A stretch of 64,000 bases of DNA from Ch67 sp964491665 (lineage in GTDB: Bacteria > Pseudomonadota > Gammaproteobacteria > Pseudomonadales > Ketobacteraceae), in contig CAZBII010000006.1 of the NCBI GenBank assembly GCA_964491665.1, forward strand, positions 1 through 64,000, read 5' to 3'. The translations under genes and the position numbers were made by a program. The notes beneath the pieces were generated by a model. That model saw only the letters and a list, made by a program, of their open reading frames with translations, had not been told where the DNA came from and ran no database searches. How positions within the stretch are numbered: the stretch's first letter is position 1; every line of letters starts with the position of its first letter. Shown in pieces: positions 1 to 9,158 of the stretch.

Positions 1-30
1 GCCAGAGTGACCGGCGGGCGGGAGGAAGGT

Positions 31-654
31 TCAGAAGCGGATGGCGGCGTTAACGGACAGGACCTGCACGTCCAGATCGTAGTCGTAGCCGGCCAGGGTC
101 GGGTCGAGCATGTACCAGAGGGCATTCACGCCCAGGCCGAATTCGCGGGTCACGTTGAAACGCAGGCCGCCGCCCGCATACAGCGACAGGCCGGAATCGG
201 AATCCACTTCGCCGGAGGAGTAGCCATTGCCGACCGTGCGGATGTATTCATGCACGCTCACATCCCACTTCGCCAGCCCCAGCTCGCCCCACAGCTCCAC
301 CGGCGAGCGGCGGATGGGGGTCGCCAGCACCACACCGAAGGTGAAGGCATCGGCCTCGGAATTGAGCGTGCGGGTGGCCAGCAGCAGGTTCTGCTGTTCC
401 ACTTCGGCGTCGCCAAAATCGGCATAACCGACGCGCAGGCCCACGCTTTCGCCCAGATAGTAGGTGCCGGTCAGACGGTAGGCATCATCATCGCCGTCGC
501 GCCTGGGCGAATCGCCGTCCGCCGAATACTCCTGCTCCGCCTCGCCCAGATCCAGGCCCAGCTCCACCGTGCCGGTGCCATTCGCCTGATACGCCTGCGC
601 GCCGCTGCTCAACAGACAGGCCAGCACCAGTGCCGAAACGCGTGAATGCAACAT
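31..654 (-). CDS. Outer-membrane beta-barrel protein, OmpA/OmpW-like size
   Basis: The 207-residue product starts with a clear Sec signal peptide (Arg5, then a hydrophobic stretch ending in an AQA cleavage site near residue 21). The mature part alternates polar and hydrophobic residues and glycines (GLRVGYADFG, LSLYAGGGLRFNV) and ends in Phe, the usual signal for BAM-mediated insertion of a barrel. The size suits an 8-stranded barrel. I infer an outer-membrane location. The ligand or role cannot be read from the sequence. It is transcribed away from the AraC gene at 885, and 230 bp separate the two starts, so they may share a regulatory region. Confidence 0.75.
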   Translation of the reverse strand: MLHSRVSALVLACLLSSGAQAYQANGTGTVELGLDLGEAEQEYSADGDSPRRDGDDDAYRLTGTYYLGESVGLRVGYADFGDAEVEQQNLLLATRTLNSEADAFTFGVVLATPIRRSPVELWGELGLAKWDVSVHEYIRTVGNGYSSGEVDSDSGLSLYAGGGLRFNVTREFGLGVNALWYMLDPTLAGYDYDLDVQVLSVNAAIRF

Positions 655-884
655 GACTTCCTTCCCTCATTTTGGTTTTGACAGTTCCCCCGGCCCGCTG
701 GCCGGAGGGCGGCGGGATTATACCCCCACGGCTGCAGGCCGCGCGTGAACCGGTTCAAGCGGCCGCCCGAAGACCGTTCGTCCGGCCGGTCGTGACGGCA
801 GTGCTGTAATATGGCCAGAATTGCGGGCCATTGCTGGCCTGAATTCCACCCCAGACTGTATATCCCGGACCGGAGACCCCCGCC

Positions 885-1922
885 ATGACCACCGCCTTCG
901 AAGACCAGGCCATCTACCCGGCCGCCGAGCTGTTCCTGATCAAGCAGTTCATGCGCAAGGAAGGCTTCAAGCCGAAACAATGGCTGCTGGGCACCGGCCT
1001 GGCGGAAGAGCAGATCAATCTGGCGGACACGCAGGTGTCGCTGCGCCAGTTCGACATCATCTACCACAACATCTACCGCATCACCCAGCGCCCCGACATC
1101 GGCCTGGCGCTGGGCAACGCGCTCAACATCTCGCGCTGGGGCGTGCTGGCCACGGCGCTGATCTGCGCCCGCACCCTGGGCGACGCCCTCGACACCGGCA
1201 ACCGCTTCCGCAATCTGGTGCGCAGCCGTTTCACCCTTACCCCCAGCGTGAAGAACGACGCCACCCACATCGTCGTCACGCGACAGGAAGGCATGAACTT
1301 CGCGCTGAGCCCGAATTTCTCCCACGAGTTTCTGGTGGGCTTTTTACATCGCCACATTGCCGATCTGGTGGGCCAGCCCAACGTGTTCAGTGAGGTGCGC
1401 CTGAACTATGCCGCGCCGGAGCACGCCGATTCCTACGAAAAATATTTATGCTGTCCGGTGAAATTCAATTGCCCGCAGAGCGTGCTGGAGATTCCGCAAA
1501 ACCTGATGACGCGACCGCTGCCGATGGGCAATCCGGTGACGGAACAGCTGGCGATCCGCGTGTGCGAGCAGGAAATGGAGCGGGTGAACAAGGTGAGGAA
1601 AGGCGACCTGACCTGGATGCTGCGCGCCGAACTGGGCAAGCGCGAAGGACCGCTGCCGGGACTGGACGACATCGCCGACCGTCTGCACACCACCCCGCGC
1701 ACCCTGCGCCGCAAGCTGCAGGAGAACGGCACCAGCTACCGCAGGATCTGCCAGGAACACCAGTTGCAGCTGGCGCTGGACAGCCTGCATGATACGCGGC
1801 AGAAAACGGCAGCGATTGCGCACAAATGCGGCTTTCGCGATGCTGCGAGTTTCCGCGAGGCATTCAAGCGCTGGACGGATCTGACACCGCAGGAGTATCG
1901 GCAGAGGTTGCGCACCCGGTAA
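885..1922 (+). CDS. AraC-family transcriptional regulator with arabinose-binding-type N-terminal domain
   Basis: The 345-residue protein has an N-terminal sensor region (about residues 15-210) of the type found in OruR/ArgR-like AraC regulators. A C-terminal AraC double helix-turn-helix follows (about 240-340), with the conserved pattern DIADRLHTTPRTLRRKL then IAHKCGFRDAASFREAFKRW and TPQEYR. A GGAG box lies about 10 nt before the ATG. The family normally activates a nearby catabolic gene in response to a small ligand. No such target is adjacent, since the gene faces a defence island. The triple repeat just downstream (1940-1991) is a possible binding region but this is not shown. Confidence 0.88.
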   Translation: MTTAFEDQAIYPAAELFLIKQFMRKEGFKPKQWLLGTGLAEEQINLADTQVSLRQFDIIYHNIYRITQRPDIGLALGNALNISRWGVLATALICARTLGDALDTGNRFRNLVRSRFTLTPSVKNDATHIVVTRQEGMNFALSPNFSHEFLVGFLHRHIADLVGQPNVFSEVRLNYAAPEHADSYEKYLCCPVKFNCPQSVLEIPQNLMTRPLPMGNPVTEQLAIRVCEQEMERVNKVRKGDLTWMLRAELGKREGPLPGLDDIADRLHTTPRTLRRKLQENGTSYRRICQEHQLQLALDSLHDTRQKTAAIAHKCGFRDAASFREAFKRWTDLTPQEYRQRLRTR

Positions 1923-2207
1923 TGGGAAGTCTTCTCACACCAAAGGACGGGGTGATTTCACCAAAGGACGAAGGATGGCACCCAAAGGACGGGGGCCAGT
2001 GACATGGGAGGTGCTGGTGAGGGCATGGGACGGGGTTGAACCGGAATGGGAAAGGCACGCTCCACCATTGAAGTACACCTGTTGAGAGCCCGGCCGTCAG
2101 CGAAATGCAAAGCGCCGCAGAAACTACCACTGGTTGCCGAACACAATTCATCCAGCTAAAGTCCAGAACTATTGTGATTAGGTTCAGGCGACCGCAGCGG
2201 CACCCCC
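1923..2207. other. Intergenic region before the restriction island
   Basis: This 285-bp gap separates the AraC gene from the helicase gene. Its first 70 bp hold the triple CCAAAGGACG repeat described separately. The rest is G-rich without a recognisable gene, and I see no good Shine-Dalgarno sequence before the helicase ATG at 2208. Confidence 0.6.
1940..1991 (+). repeat. Three direct CCAAAGGACG repeats at 21-bp period
   Basis: CCAAAGGACG occurs at 1940-1949, 1961-1970 and 1982-1991, each start exactly 21 bp after the last, which is two helical turns. Each copy is preceded by A or C and followed by a G/A-rich stretch. The spacing suggests protein-binding sites on one DNA face (an iteron or an AraC-type tandem operator). 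It could also be a short tandem repeat of no function. Confidence 0.6.
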
Positions 2208-5200
2208 ATGCACATCATCGATAACATCAACCACCTGCTGGGCGACGACCTCAAGCAAACCCTCAAGCCCGGCGCCAGGCTGAAAATCGCCGCCTCCTGC
2301 TTCTCCATTTACGCCTACGAGGCCCTCAAGCAGGAACTGGAAGCCATCGAATCGCTGGAATTCATTTTCACCGCCCCCACCTTCATCCCCAGCGAAGCCA
2401 CTGACAAAGTCCGCAAGGAACGCCGCGAGTACCACATTCCCAAGGCGCACCGGGAACGCAGCTTTTACGGCAGTGAATTTGAAATCCAGCTCAAGAACAA
2501 ACTGACCCAGCGCGCCATTGCCCGTGAATGTGCCGACTGGATGCGCCGCAAAACCACCTTCCGCTCCAACAGCAGCGCCGCGCCCATGCAGCAGTTCGCC
2601 TGCGTCAATGCGCCCCAATCCCAGGCGGTCTACATGCCACTGCATGGCTTCACGGCGGTGGATCTGGGCTATCAACCCGGCAATGCGGTGTCGAATATCG
2701 TCACCAAAATGGACGAGCCCGCCAGCACCACCACCTTTCTGAACCTGTTCAACCAGATCTGGAATGATCCCGCCAAACTGCAGGATGTCACCGCGCAAGT
2801 GTGCGACCACATTGCCTCGGTCTATCAGGAAAACAGCCCGGAGCGCATCTACTTCCTGATGCTGTACAACATCTTCAATGAATTTCTGGAAGACCTGAAC
2901 GAAGACCTGCTGCCGAACGACCGCACCGGCTACAAGGACAGCCTGATCTGGAACAAGCTATTCAATTTCCAGCGCGACGCCGCCACCGGCATCATCAACA
3001 AACTGGAAACCTACAACGGCTGCATACTGGCGGACAGCGTGGGGCTGGGTAAAACCTTCACCGCGCTGGCCGTCATCAAATACTACGAATTGCGCAACAA
3101 GTCCGTGCTGGTGCTGTGCCCCAAAAAGCTGGCGGACAACTGGCTCAACTACAATCGCAATCTGGTTACCAACATCTTTGCCAAAGATCGCTTCAGTTAC
3201 GACGTGCTCTGCCACACCGATCTGCTGCGCACGCAGGGTGAATCCCTGGGCATTCCACTGAACCGCATCAACTGGGGCAACTACGATCTGGCGGTGATCG
3301 ACGAATCCCACAACTTCCGCAACAACGACGCCTACAAGGATCGCGAAACCCGCTATCAGAAGCTGATGAATAATGTCATCAAGCAAGGTGTCAAAACCAA
3401 AGTGCTGATGCTGTCGGCCACGCCCGTCAACAATCGCTTTTCCGATCTGCGCAACCAGTTGGCGCTGGCTTATGAAGGCGATCCCGACAACCTCAACAAC
3501 AAACTGCGCACACAGAAGGATCTTGAACGCATCTTTCGCCGTGCCCAGGAAGCCTTCAATAACTGGTCGAACCTGCCACCGGAACAACGCAACACCGCCG
3601 CCATCCTGAATGCGCTGGATTTCGATTTCTTTGAGCTACTGGACAGCGTCACCATTGCCCGCTCGCGCAAACATATCCAGACCTTTTACGACACGGCGGA
3701 CATTGGCCAGTTTCCGGAACGGCGCAAGCCCCTGTCCTATCACTGCCCGCTCACTCATCGCGGCGACGTCATCGGCTTCAACGAAATCTTCAACCGCCTG
3801 ACCACGCTCAAGCTGTCCGTCTACGCCCCCATCAGTTATATCCAGCCCAGCCGTATCCGATTTTATGAAGATCGCTACGACACCTTGGTGGAAGGCGGCA
3901 AAAGCAGATTCCGTCAGGCCGACCGCGAACAAAGCCTGAAAAACCTGATGACGGTGAACCTGCTCAAGCGGCTGGAAAGCTCGGTCGCTGCCTTCCGCCT
4001 CACGTTGCGCGGCTTGCAGCAAAACCACATCAACACACTGGAACGCATCGATCGTTTTCAGGCAACCGGCACCGACAGCGGCTTTGCCGATGTCAGCGCC
4101 GCGTTTGAAGACGTGGATTTTGACGAAGAAGACTTCCCCACCCCCGGCGACGCCACCATCGGCAAAAAAATCCAGATCAACCTGGCAGACATGGATCTGC
4201 CCTCCTGGCAGCACGATCTGAACACCGATCTGGTGATCATCGAATCCCTGCTGGAAGAAATGGACAAAATCAACCCGGCGGAAGATGCCAAGCTGCAACA
4301 CCTGAAAGCCCACATTCACAACAAGCTGGCCAATCCCATCAATCCCGGCAACAGGAAGGTGCTGATCTTCACCGCCTTTGCCGACACCGCCAATTACCTG
4401 TACGACAATCTGGCCGCCAGCCTGCAGCAAACCCACCAGCTGCACACCGCGCGCGTATCCGGCGGCGAGCCACCCAAGTCCACGCTGCGCTCCAGTGTCC
4501 ATCCGAAACAGGGCTTTGATTTTCAGTCCGTGCTCACCCTGTTTTCACCGCGCTCGAAAGAAAAACGCGCCATCCTGCCCAACGAACCGGGTGAAATCGA
4601 CATTTTGATCGGCACCGACTGCATCTCTGAAGGCCAGAACCTGCAGGACTGCGATTACCTGATCAACTACGACATACACTGGAACCCCGTGCGCATCATC
4701 CAGCGCTTTGGCCGTGTCGATCGTATCGGCTCACAGAATCGCGTGATCCAGCTGGTGAACTACTGGCCCGACATCACACTGGATGAATACATCAACCTGA
4801 AAGAGCGGGTGGAAAACCGCATGGTGATCGCCGATGTGGTGGCCACCGGCGACGACAATGTGCTGGTGAGCCAATCCCACGACGTTGCCTACCGCAAGGA
4901 ACAGTTGCGCCGCCTGCAGGACGAAGTGATCGAAATGGAAGACCTGAAAACCGGCGTCGCCATTACCGATCTGGGCCTGAATGACTTTCGCATGGACCTG
5001 CTCAACCACATCAAGGCCAATGGCGATCTGGCCAGCGTGCCCAATGGCCTGCACGCCGTGGTGCCCGCCGCGCCTGATAAGGGCCTGCCACCGGGCGTGA
5101 TCTTTGCCCTGCGCAATCGCAATCACGGCGTGAATATCGAACAGCAAAACCGCCTGCACCCCTACTACCTGATCTACATGGCGCAGGATGGCACCACCGT

Positions 5201-5498
5201 GATTCCCCACACCGATGTGAAACGCCTGCTGGATCTGGTGCGCCTGGCGTGTCGGGGCAATGCCGAACCGCTGGCCGAAGCGTGCCGCCACTTCAACACC
5301 GCCACCGACGACGGCCGTGACATGCGCGCCTATTCTGCTCTGCTGGACGACGCCATCCGCGCCATGATTGATCTGAAAACCGAAAAGGACATCGACAGCC
5401 TGTTCAGCGGCGGCCGCACCAGCGCTCTCACCCACACCATCGCCGGGCTGGACGATTTCGAACTGATCGCCTTTCTGGTGGTGCAGGCCACGGCATGA
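2208..5498 (+). CDS. SNF2-type helicase of a composite restriction-modification island
   Basis: The 1096-residue protein carries a full superfamily 2 helicase core. Walker A is DSVGLGKT (Lys282), motif II is DESH (365-368), motif III is LMLSATPVNN, and motif VI is QRFGRVDRIGSQN near residue 840. The first ~270 residues resemble the N-terminal region of phospholipase-D-associated helicases (KIAASCFSIYAYEALKQEL), but I see no HKD active site. ATP-dependent DNA translocation is expected. Its 3' end overlaps the DUF4391 gene by 4 nt (ATGA), and mod and res lie downstream, so it is an extra motor in a type III R-M-like operon. The start is supported by the conserved opening MHIIDNI, but no strong RBS is visible. 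Confidence 0.85.
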   Translation: MHIIDNINHLLGDDLKQTLKPGARLKIAASCFSIYAYEALKQELEAIESLEFIFTAPTFIPSEATDKVRKERREYHIPKAHRERSFYGSEFEIQLKNKLTQRAIARECADWMRRKTTFRSNSSAAPMQQFACVNAPQSQAVYMPLHGFTAVDLGYQPGNAVSNIVTKMDEPASTTTFLNLFNQIWNDPAKLQDVTAQVCDHIASVYQENSPERIYFLMLYNIFNEFLEDLNEDLLPNDRTGYKDSLIWNKLFNFQRDAATGIINKLETYNGCILADSVGLGKTFTALAVIKYYELRNKSVLVLCPKKLADNWLNYNRNLVTNIFAKDRFSYDVLCHTDLLRTQGESLGIPLNRINWGNYDLAVIDESHNFRNNDAYKDRETRYQKLMNNVIKQGVKTKVLMLSATPVNNRFSDLRNQLALAYEGDPDNLNNKLRTQKDLERIFRRAQEAFNNWSNLPPEQRNTAAILNALDFDFFELLDSVTIARSRKHIQTFYDTADIGQFPERRKPLSYHCPLTHRGDVIGFNEIFNRLTTLKLSVYAPISYIQPSRIRFYEDRYDTLVEGGKSRFRQADREQSLKNLMTVNLLKRLESSVAAFRLTLRGLQQNHINTLERIDRFQATGTDSGFADVSAAFEDVDFDEEDFPTPGDATIGKKIQINLADMDLPSWQHDLNTDLVIIESLLEEMDKINPAEDAKLQHLKAHIHNKLANPINPGNRKVLIFTAFADTANYLYDNLAASLQQTHQLHTARVSGGEPPKSTLRSSVHPKQGFDFQSVLTLFSPRSKEKRAILPNEPGEIDILIGTDCISEGQNLQDCDYLINYDIHWNPVRIIQRFGRVDRIGSQNRVIQLVNYWPDITLDEYINLKERVENRMVIADVVATGDDNVLVSQSHDVAYRKEQLRRLQDEVIEMEDLKTGVAITDLGLNDFRMDLLNHIKANGDLASVPNGLHAVVPAAPDKGLPPGVIFALRNRNHGVNIEQQNRLHPYYLIYMAQDGTTVIPHTDVKRLLDLVRLACRGNAEPLAEACRHFNTATDDGRDMRAYSALLDDAIRAMIDLKTEKDIDSLFSGGRTSALTHTIAGLDDFELIAFLVVQATA

Positions 5499-6187
5499 CA
5501 GCCACCCCGCAAACCAACCCGCTGTTTGCCTACCCCGCGCAAGCCGCGTTTCACAAACCCGTGCCCAAAACCAAAATCTACCAGCACGGCCGCCCCGGCC
5601 AGCGTGTGCGCGACCTGTTCGTGGCGCAGGTGGACCAGATCGAATGGCAATACAAACTGGCGCCGGAAACCCTCAACCTGCCCGCCAGCCCCGCCGTGCC
5701 GGAAATCCAGATCTTTGCCATCCATCTGCGCGGCCCCACGCTGAACGACGACGTGCTGCGCTGCATCGACAAGGCCATCCCCCTGCCCATCCTGTTCCAC
5801 CTGCTGCATGGCGATCAGGTGCGGGTGGCCGCCGCCTACAAGCGCCCCAGCGAGGCCGATAAAAAGCAGTGGGTGATCAGCCCCGTGTTTGCCGGCCCCT
5901 GGCAAGCGGCCACTGAACAGCGCGCCCCGTTGCCCCTGGCCCTGAATCTGGAAGGGCTGTACACCCAACTGCTGCAACCCCTGCTGCCCTGGCCCGCCCG
6001 CCCCGGCGAAACGCTGAAGGCGCAAATCGAGCGCATCGAACAGATCCGCCAGCAGCAACAGGAAATCCGCACGCTGGAAACCCGCATGGCCAGCGAAACC
6101 CAGTTCAATCGCAAAGTTGGGTACAATGCCCGGCTACGCGAACTGAAACGTCAACTTTCTGCACTGAGCGACCCATGGAAAAACTGA
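5495..6187 (+). CDS. DUF4391-family protein
   Basis: The 230-residue protein has an N-terminal region of mixed alpha/beta character (LFVAQVDQIEWQYKLAPETL, IQIFAIHLRG) and a C-terminal coiled-coil-like segment rich in Gln, Glu and Arg (residues 175-225). The pattern matches my memory of DUF4391 proteins, which occur beside helicase and type III modification genes. Its biochemical function is not established. It overlaps the helicase gene by 4 nt and the methyltransferase gene by 13 nt, so the three are probably translationally coupled. Confidence 0.7.
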   Translation: MTATPQTNPLFAYPAQAAFHKPVPKTKIYQHGRPGQRVRDLFVAQVDQIEWQYKLAPETLNLPASPAVPEIQIFAIHLRGPTLNDDVLRCIDKAIPLPILFHLLHGDQVRVAAAYKRPSEADKKQWVISPVFAGPWQAATEQRAPLPLALNLEGLYTQLLQPLLPWPARPGETLKAQIERIEQIRQQQQEIRTLETRMASETQFNRKVGYNARLRELKRQLSALSDPWKN

Positions 6188-8076
6188 AGCTGCACACCCC
6201 CAACTTCACGCAAGAGAACATCGCTAAGCTGGCGGAACTGTTCCCCAACTGCGTCACCGAGGCGCGGGATGAAAAGGGCAATCTCAAAAGAGCCATCGAC
6301 TTTGATCTGCTGCGGCAGGAACTGTCGGGCCAGATCGTGGAAGGGCCGCAGGAACGCTATCAGTTGAACTGGCCCGGCAAGAAGGAAGCGCTGCTGACGG
6401 CGAATGCGCCGATTGCCAAGACCTTGCGGCCGTGCCGGGAAGAGAGTGTGAATTTTGATACCACGAAGAACCTGTTTATCGAAGGGGACAACCTGGATGC
6501 GTTGAAGCTGTTGCAGGAGACGTATCTGAATCAGGTGAAAATGATTTATATCGATCCGCCGTATAACACGGGGAATGATTTTGTATACGAAGATGATTTT
6601 TCAGAAAGTACAGATGAATATTTTATCCGTTCAAATCAGATCGATGTTGAAGGCGGGCGATTGGTAGCAAATCCGGAAACAAATGGCCGATTTCATTCAG
6701 ATTGGATGTCAATGATTTATTCGCGTTTGAAGCTTGCGAGGAACTTGCTTTGCGAGGATGGACTCATTTTTATTAGTATCGATGATGTGGAAGTTGCCAA
6801 TTTACGACGGTGCTGCGATGAAATATTTGGTGAAGCCAACTTCGTTGCTCAAATTGCTTGGGAGAAACGTTACACGCGCTCCAATAATGCCAAACGATTC
6901 TATTCGTTGAAAGACAATATCGTGGTATTCAGGAAATCTGAGAAGCTGGAGACTATTAAAGAGAAAAGATCTGAGAAAGCAGACTCCAGTTATAGAAATC
7001 CTGATAATGATCCGAAAGGCCCTTGGACAACCTCGTCGTATGTAAACCCCGCGACTAAAGAAGCGCGTCCGAATTTAGTCTATGGTATCAAGAATCCAAT
7101 TACTGGAAGAATTGTCGATCATCCAACACACGCATGGAAATATGGGCAATCCGAACACAAATCTCATGTTGAGAGTAACCGACTTTGGTGGGGTAGCGAT
7201 GGCTCTGCTGAGTTTCCAAGGTTAAAGATCTATTTGTCGGAGCAGGTTGGCGGCATGGTTCCAATTGATGTTTGGGATTATAAATCTTCTGGAACAACGG
7301 ATGAGGGTGGTGCCGAAATTAAGGAACTATTCAATGCGGCAATCTTCGATACGCCCAAACCTACAAAACTTGTTCGACGAATGCTTGGGATTGCTTCCCC
7401 AGGAATTGGCGATGAAATTGTTGTCGATTTTTTTGCAGGTTCATGCACAACTGCTGTCGCGGTAATGGCACAGAATGCCGAAGACGGCGGAAAAAGGAGA
7501 TGTATATCTGTACAAATTCCTGAAGCTACTAACAAAGAATCTATTGCATTCCACCAAGGATTTAAGAGCATTTCGAATATATCAAAAGAACGCCTCCGCC
7601 GCGCCGGCAAAAAAATCAAGGAAGAAAGCGCCGACAAGCCCGGCATCGATCAACTCGATATCGGCTTCCGCGTCCTCAAGATCGACACCTCCAACATGAA
7701 AGACGTGTACTACACACCCGACAATTTCCAGCAGGACGACCTGCTGGATCAGGTCAGCAATATCCGCGAGGACAGAACCCCGGAAGACCTGCTGTTCCAG
7801 GTGCTGCTGGACTGGGGCGTGGATCTGGCCCTGCCCATCCACCGCGAAACCATCGCCGGCAAAACCGTATTCTTCGTCGATGGCAGCGACAAACACATGG
7901 CGCTGGCCGCCTGCTTCGATCAAGGCATCGACGAAGACTTCGTCAAACAACTGGCAACCCGCCAGCCTCTGCGCGTGGTGTTCCGCGACGATGGCTTCGC
8001 CACCGACAGCGTGAAGATCAATGTGGAACAGATTTTCAAACTGCTGTCGCCCAGTACCGATGTGAAATCCATTTAA
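6175..8076 (+). CDS. mod: Type III restriction-modification DNA methyltransferase (Mod)
   Basis: The 633-residue product is an N6-adenine or N4-cytosine methyltransferase of the beta class. The catalytic DPPY (127-130, in MIYIDPPYNTGNDF) precedes the AdoMet-binding motif DFFAGSCTT (418-426). The second Gly of the usual FxGxG is Cys here, a variant I believe occurs in other Mod proteins. The segment between them should contain the target-recognition domain. Mod methylates one strand of an asymmetric site and guides Res (9159). Roughly 6541-7585 is visibly AT-rich with A/T-ending codons, while both flanks are GC-rich, which suggests the core was exchanged by recombination. Confidence 0.93.
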   Translation: MEKLKLHTPNFTQENIAKLAELFPNCVTEARDEKGNLKRAIDFDLLRQELSGQIVEGPQERYQLNWPGKKEALLTANAPIAKTLRPCREESVNFDTTKNLFIEGDNLDALKLLQETYLNQVKMIYIDPPYNTGNDFVYEDDFSESTDEYFIRSNQIDVEGGRLVANPETNGRFHSDWMSMIYSRLKLARNLLCEDGLIFISIDDVEVANLRRCCDEIFGEANFVAQIAWEKRYTRSNNAKRFYSLKDNIVVFRKSEKLETIKEKRSEKADSSYRNPDNDPKGPWTTSSYVNPATKEARPNLVYGIKNPITGRIVDHPTHAWKYGQSEHKSHVESNRLWWGSDGSAEFPRLKIYLSEQVGGMVPIDVWDYKSSGTTDEGGAEIKELFNAAIFDTPKPTKLVRRMLGIASPGIGDEIVVDFFAGSCTTAVAVMAQNAEDGGKRRCISVQIPEATNKESIAFHQGFKSISNISKERLRRAGKKIKEESADKPGIDQLDIGFRVLKIDTSNMKDVYYTPDNFQQDDLLDQVSNIREDRTPEDLLFQVLLDWGVDLALPIHRETIAGKTVFFVDGSDKHMALAACFDQGIDEDFVKQLATRQPLRVVFRDDGFATDSVKINVEQIFKLLSPSTDVKSI

Positions 8077-8097
8077 ACCCAGGAAGGGAGTTCCGAC

Positions 8098-8949
8098 ATG
8101 GACAAGCAACTGATGCTGTCATTGCAGCAACAACTGGATCGTCTGGCGCAGTCGGTGCCGGACGAAAACATTGAATTCTGGTTCGCACGGGATCTGCAGG
8201 AGCCGTTGGGTTATGCCCGCTGGGAGAACTTTTCCAGCACAGTCGAGAAAGCCATACTCTCATGCAAAACAACAGGTTATGGCCCGGAAGACCATTTTCG
8301 TGGCGTCACGAAAATGGTCCCTTTGGGCAGCGGTTCGGAGCGCGAAATCGATGATTTTATGCTCACCCGTTATGCCTGCTACCTGATTGCCCAGAACGGC
8401 GATCCCCGCAAGCCTCCCATTGCCTTTGCCCAAAGCTACTTTGCCCTGCAAACCCGCAAGCAGGAGCTAATCGAAGAGCGCATGCGCCTGCAGGCGCGGC
8501 TGGAGGCGCGGGAACGATTGCGGGAATCGGAAAAGGCGCTGTCGCAGAACCTGTTTGAGCGTGGGGTGGGGGATGATGGCTTCGCCCGTATCCGGTCCCA
8601 AGGGGACGCGGCCCTGTTCGGGGGTAATTCCACCCAGGCCATGAAGAAGCGTTTTGGCATCGTGAAAAGCCGCCCGCTGGCGGATTTCTTGCCCACACTG
8701 ACCATCGCCGCCAAGAATCTGGCCAACGAAATGACAAACCATAATGTTGAGCGGGCAGATCTGCAGGGTGAATCCGCCATAACCACCGAGCATGTGCAGA
8801 ACAACTTGAGCGTGCGTGACATGCTGGCCCAGCGGGGCATCAAGCCGGAGGAACTGCCACCGGAAGAGGACATCCGCAAGCTGGAACGGCGGGTAAAGTC
8901 CGAAGACAAGAAAATTGGTAAGGATATTCCCCGCCTGCCCAGCGATTGA
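8098..8949 (+). CDS. dinD: DinD-like DNA-damage-inducible protein
   Basis: The 283-residue protein matches the DinD family in length and pattern (FWFARDLQEPLGYARWENF near the N-terminus, DDFMLTRYACYLIAQNGDPRKP in the middle). Escherichia coli DinD is a LexA-regulated protein that inhibits RecA. A GGAAGG ribosome-binding site lies 8-13 nt before the ATG. It sits between mod and res, so here it is more likely part of the defence island than an SOS gene. I see no obvious LexA box (CTG-N10-CAG type) immediately upstream. The C-terminal ~40 residues are charged and probably flexible. Confidence 0.82.
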   Translation: MDKQLMLSLQQQLDRLAQSVPDENIEFWFARDLQEPLGYARWENFSSTVEKAILSCKTTGYGPEDHFRGVTKMVPLGSGSEREIDDFMLTRYACYLIAQNGDPRKPPIAFAQSYFALQTRKQELIEERMRLQARLEARERLRESEKALSQNLFERGVGDDGFARIRSQGDAALFGGNSTQAMKKRFGIVKSRPLADFLPTLTIAAKNLANEMTNHNVERADLQGESAITTEHVQNNLSVRDMLAQRGIKPEELPPEEDIRKLERRVKSEDKKIGKDIPRLPSD

Positions 8950-9033
8950 GGGCGGCAAATGCAGATAAGAAATGTCGGCTTGCAGATTAAATGCAGAATA
9001 AAACGGCTGGCTGCTCCCTTCGGACACCCGGCT

Positions 9034-9067
9034 TTGTGGAGCGTAAAACCCGTTTCACGCTCCACAA
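9034..9067. repeat. 34-bp near-perfect palindrome between dinD and res
   Basis: TTGTGGAGCGT at 9034-9044 is matched by ACGCTCCACAA at 9057-9067. The middle continues pairing (AAAC with GTTT) with one A-C mismatch, so almost the whole 34 bp is self-complementary. A further half copy, GGCTCCACAA, occurs about 20 bp downstream. It lacks the U-tract of an intrinsic terminator. It may be an operator or extrusion-prone hairpin controlling res, or a small palindromic repeat element. Confidence 0.7.
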
Positions 9068-9158
9068 GATCCGTAGCGGAGTCCACAGGCTCCACAAACA
9101 TAAGGCTTGGGGCCAGCCCCGCCACCCCTGATTAACAATTAGACACCGTGGTTCCGCG

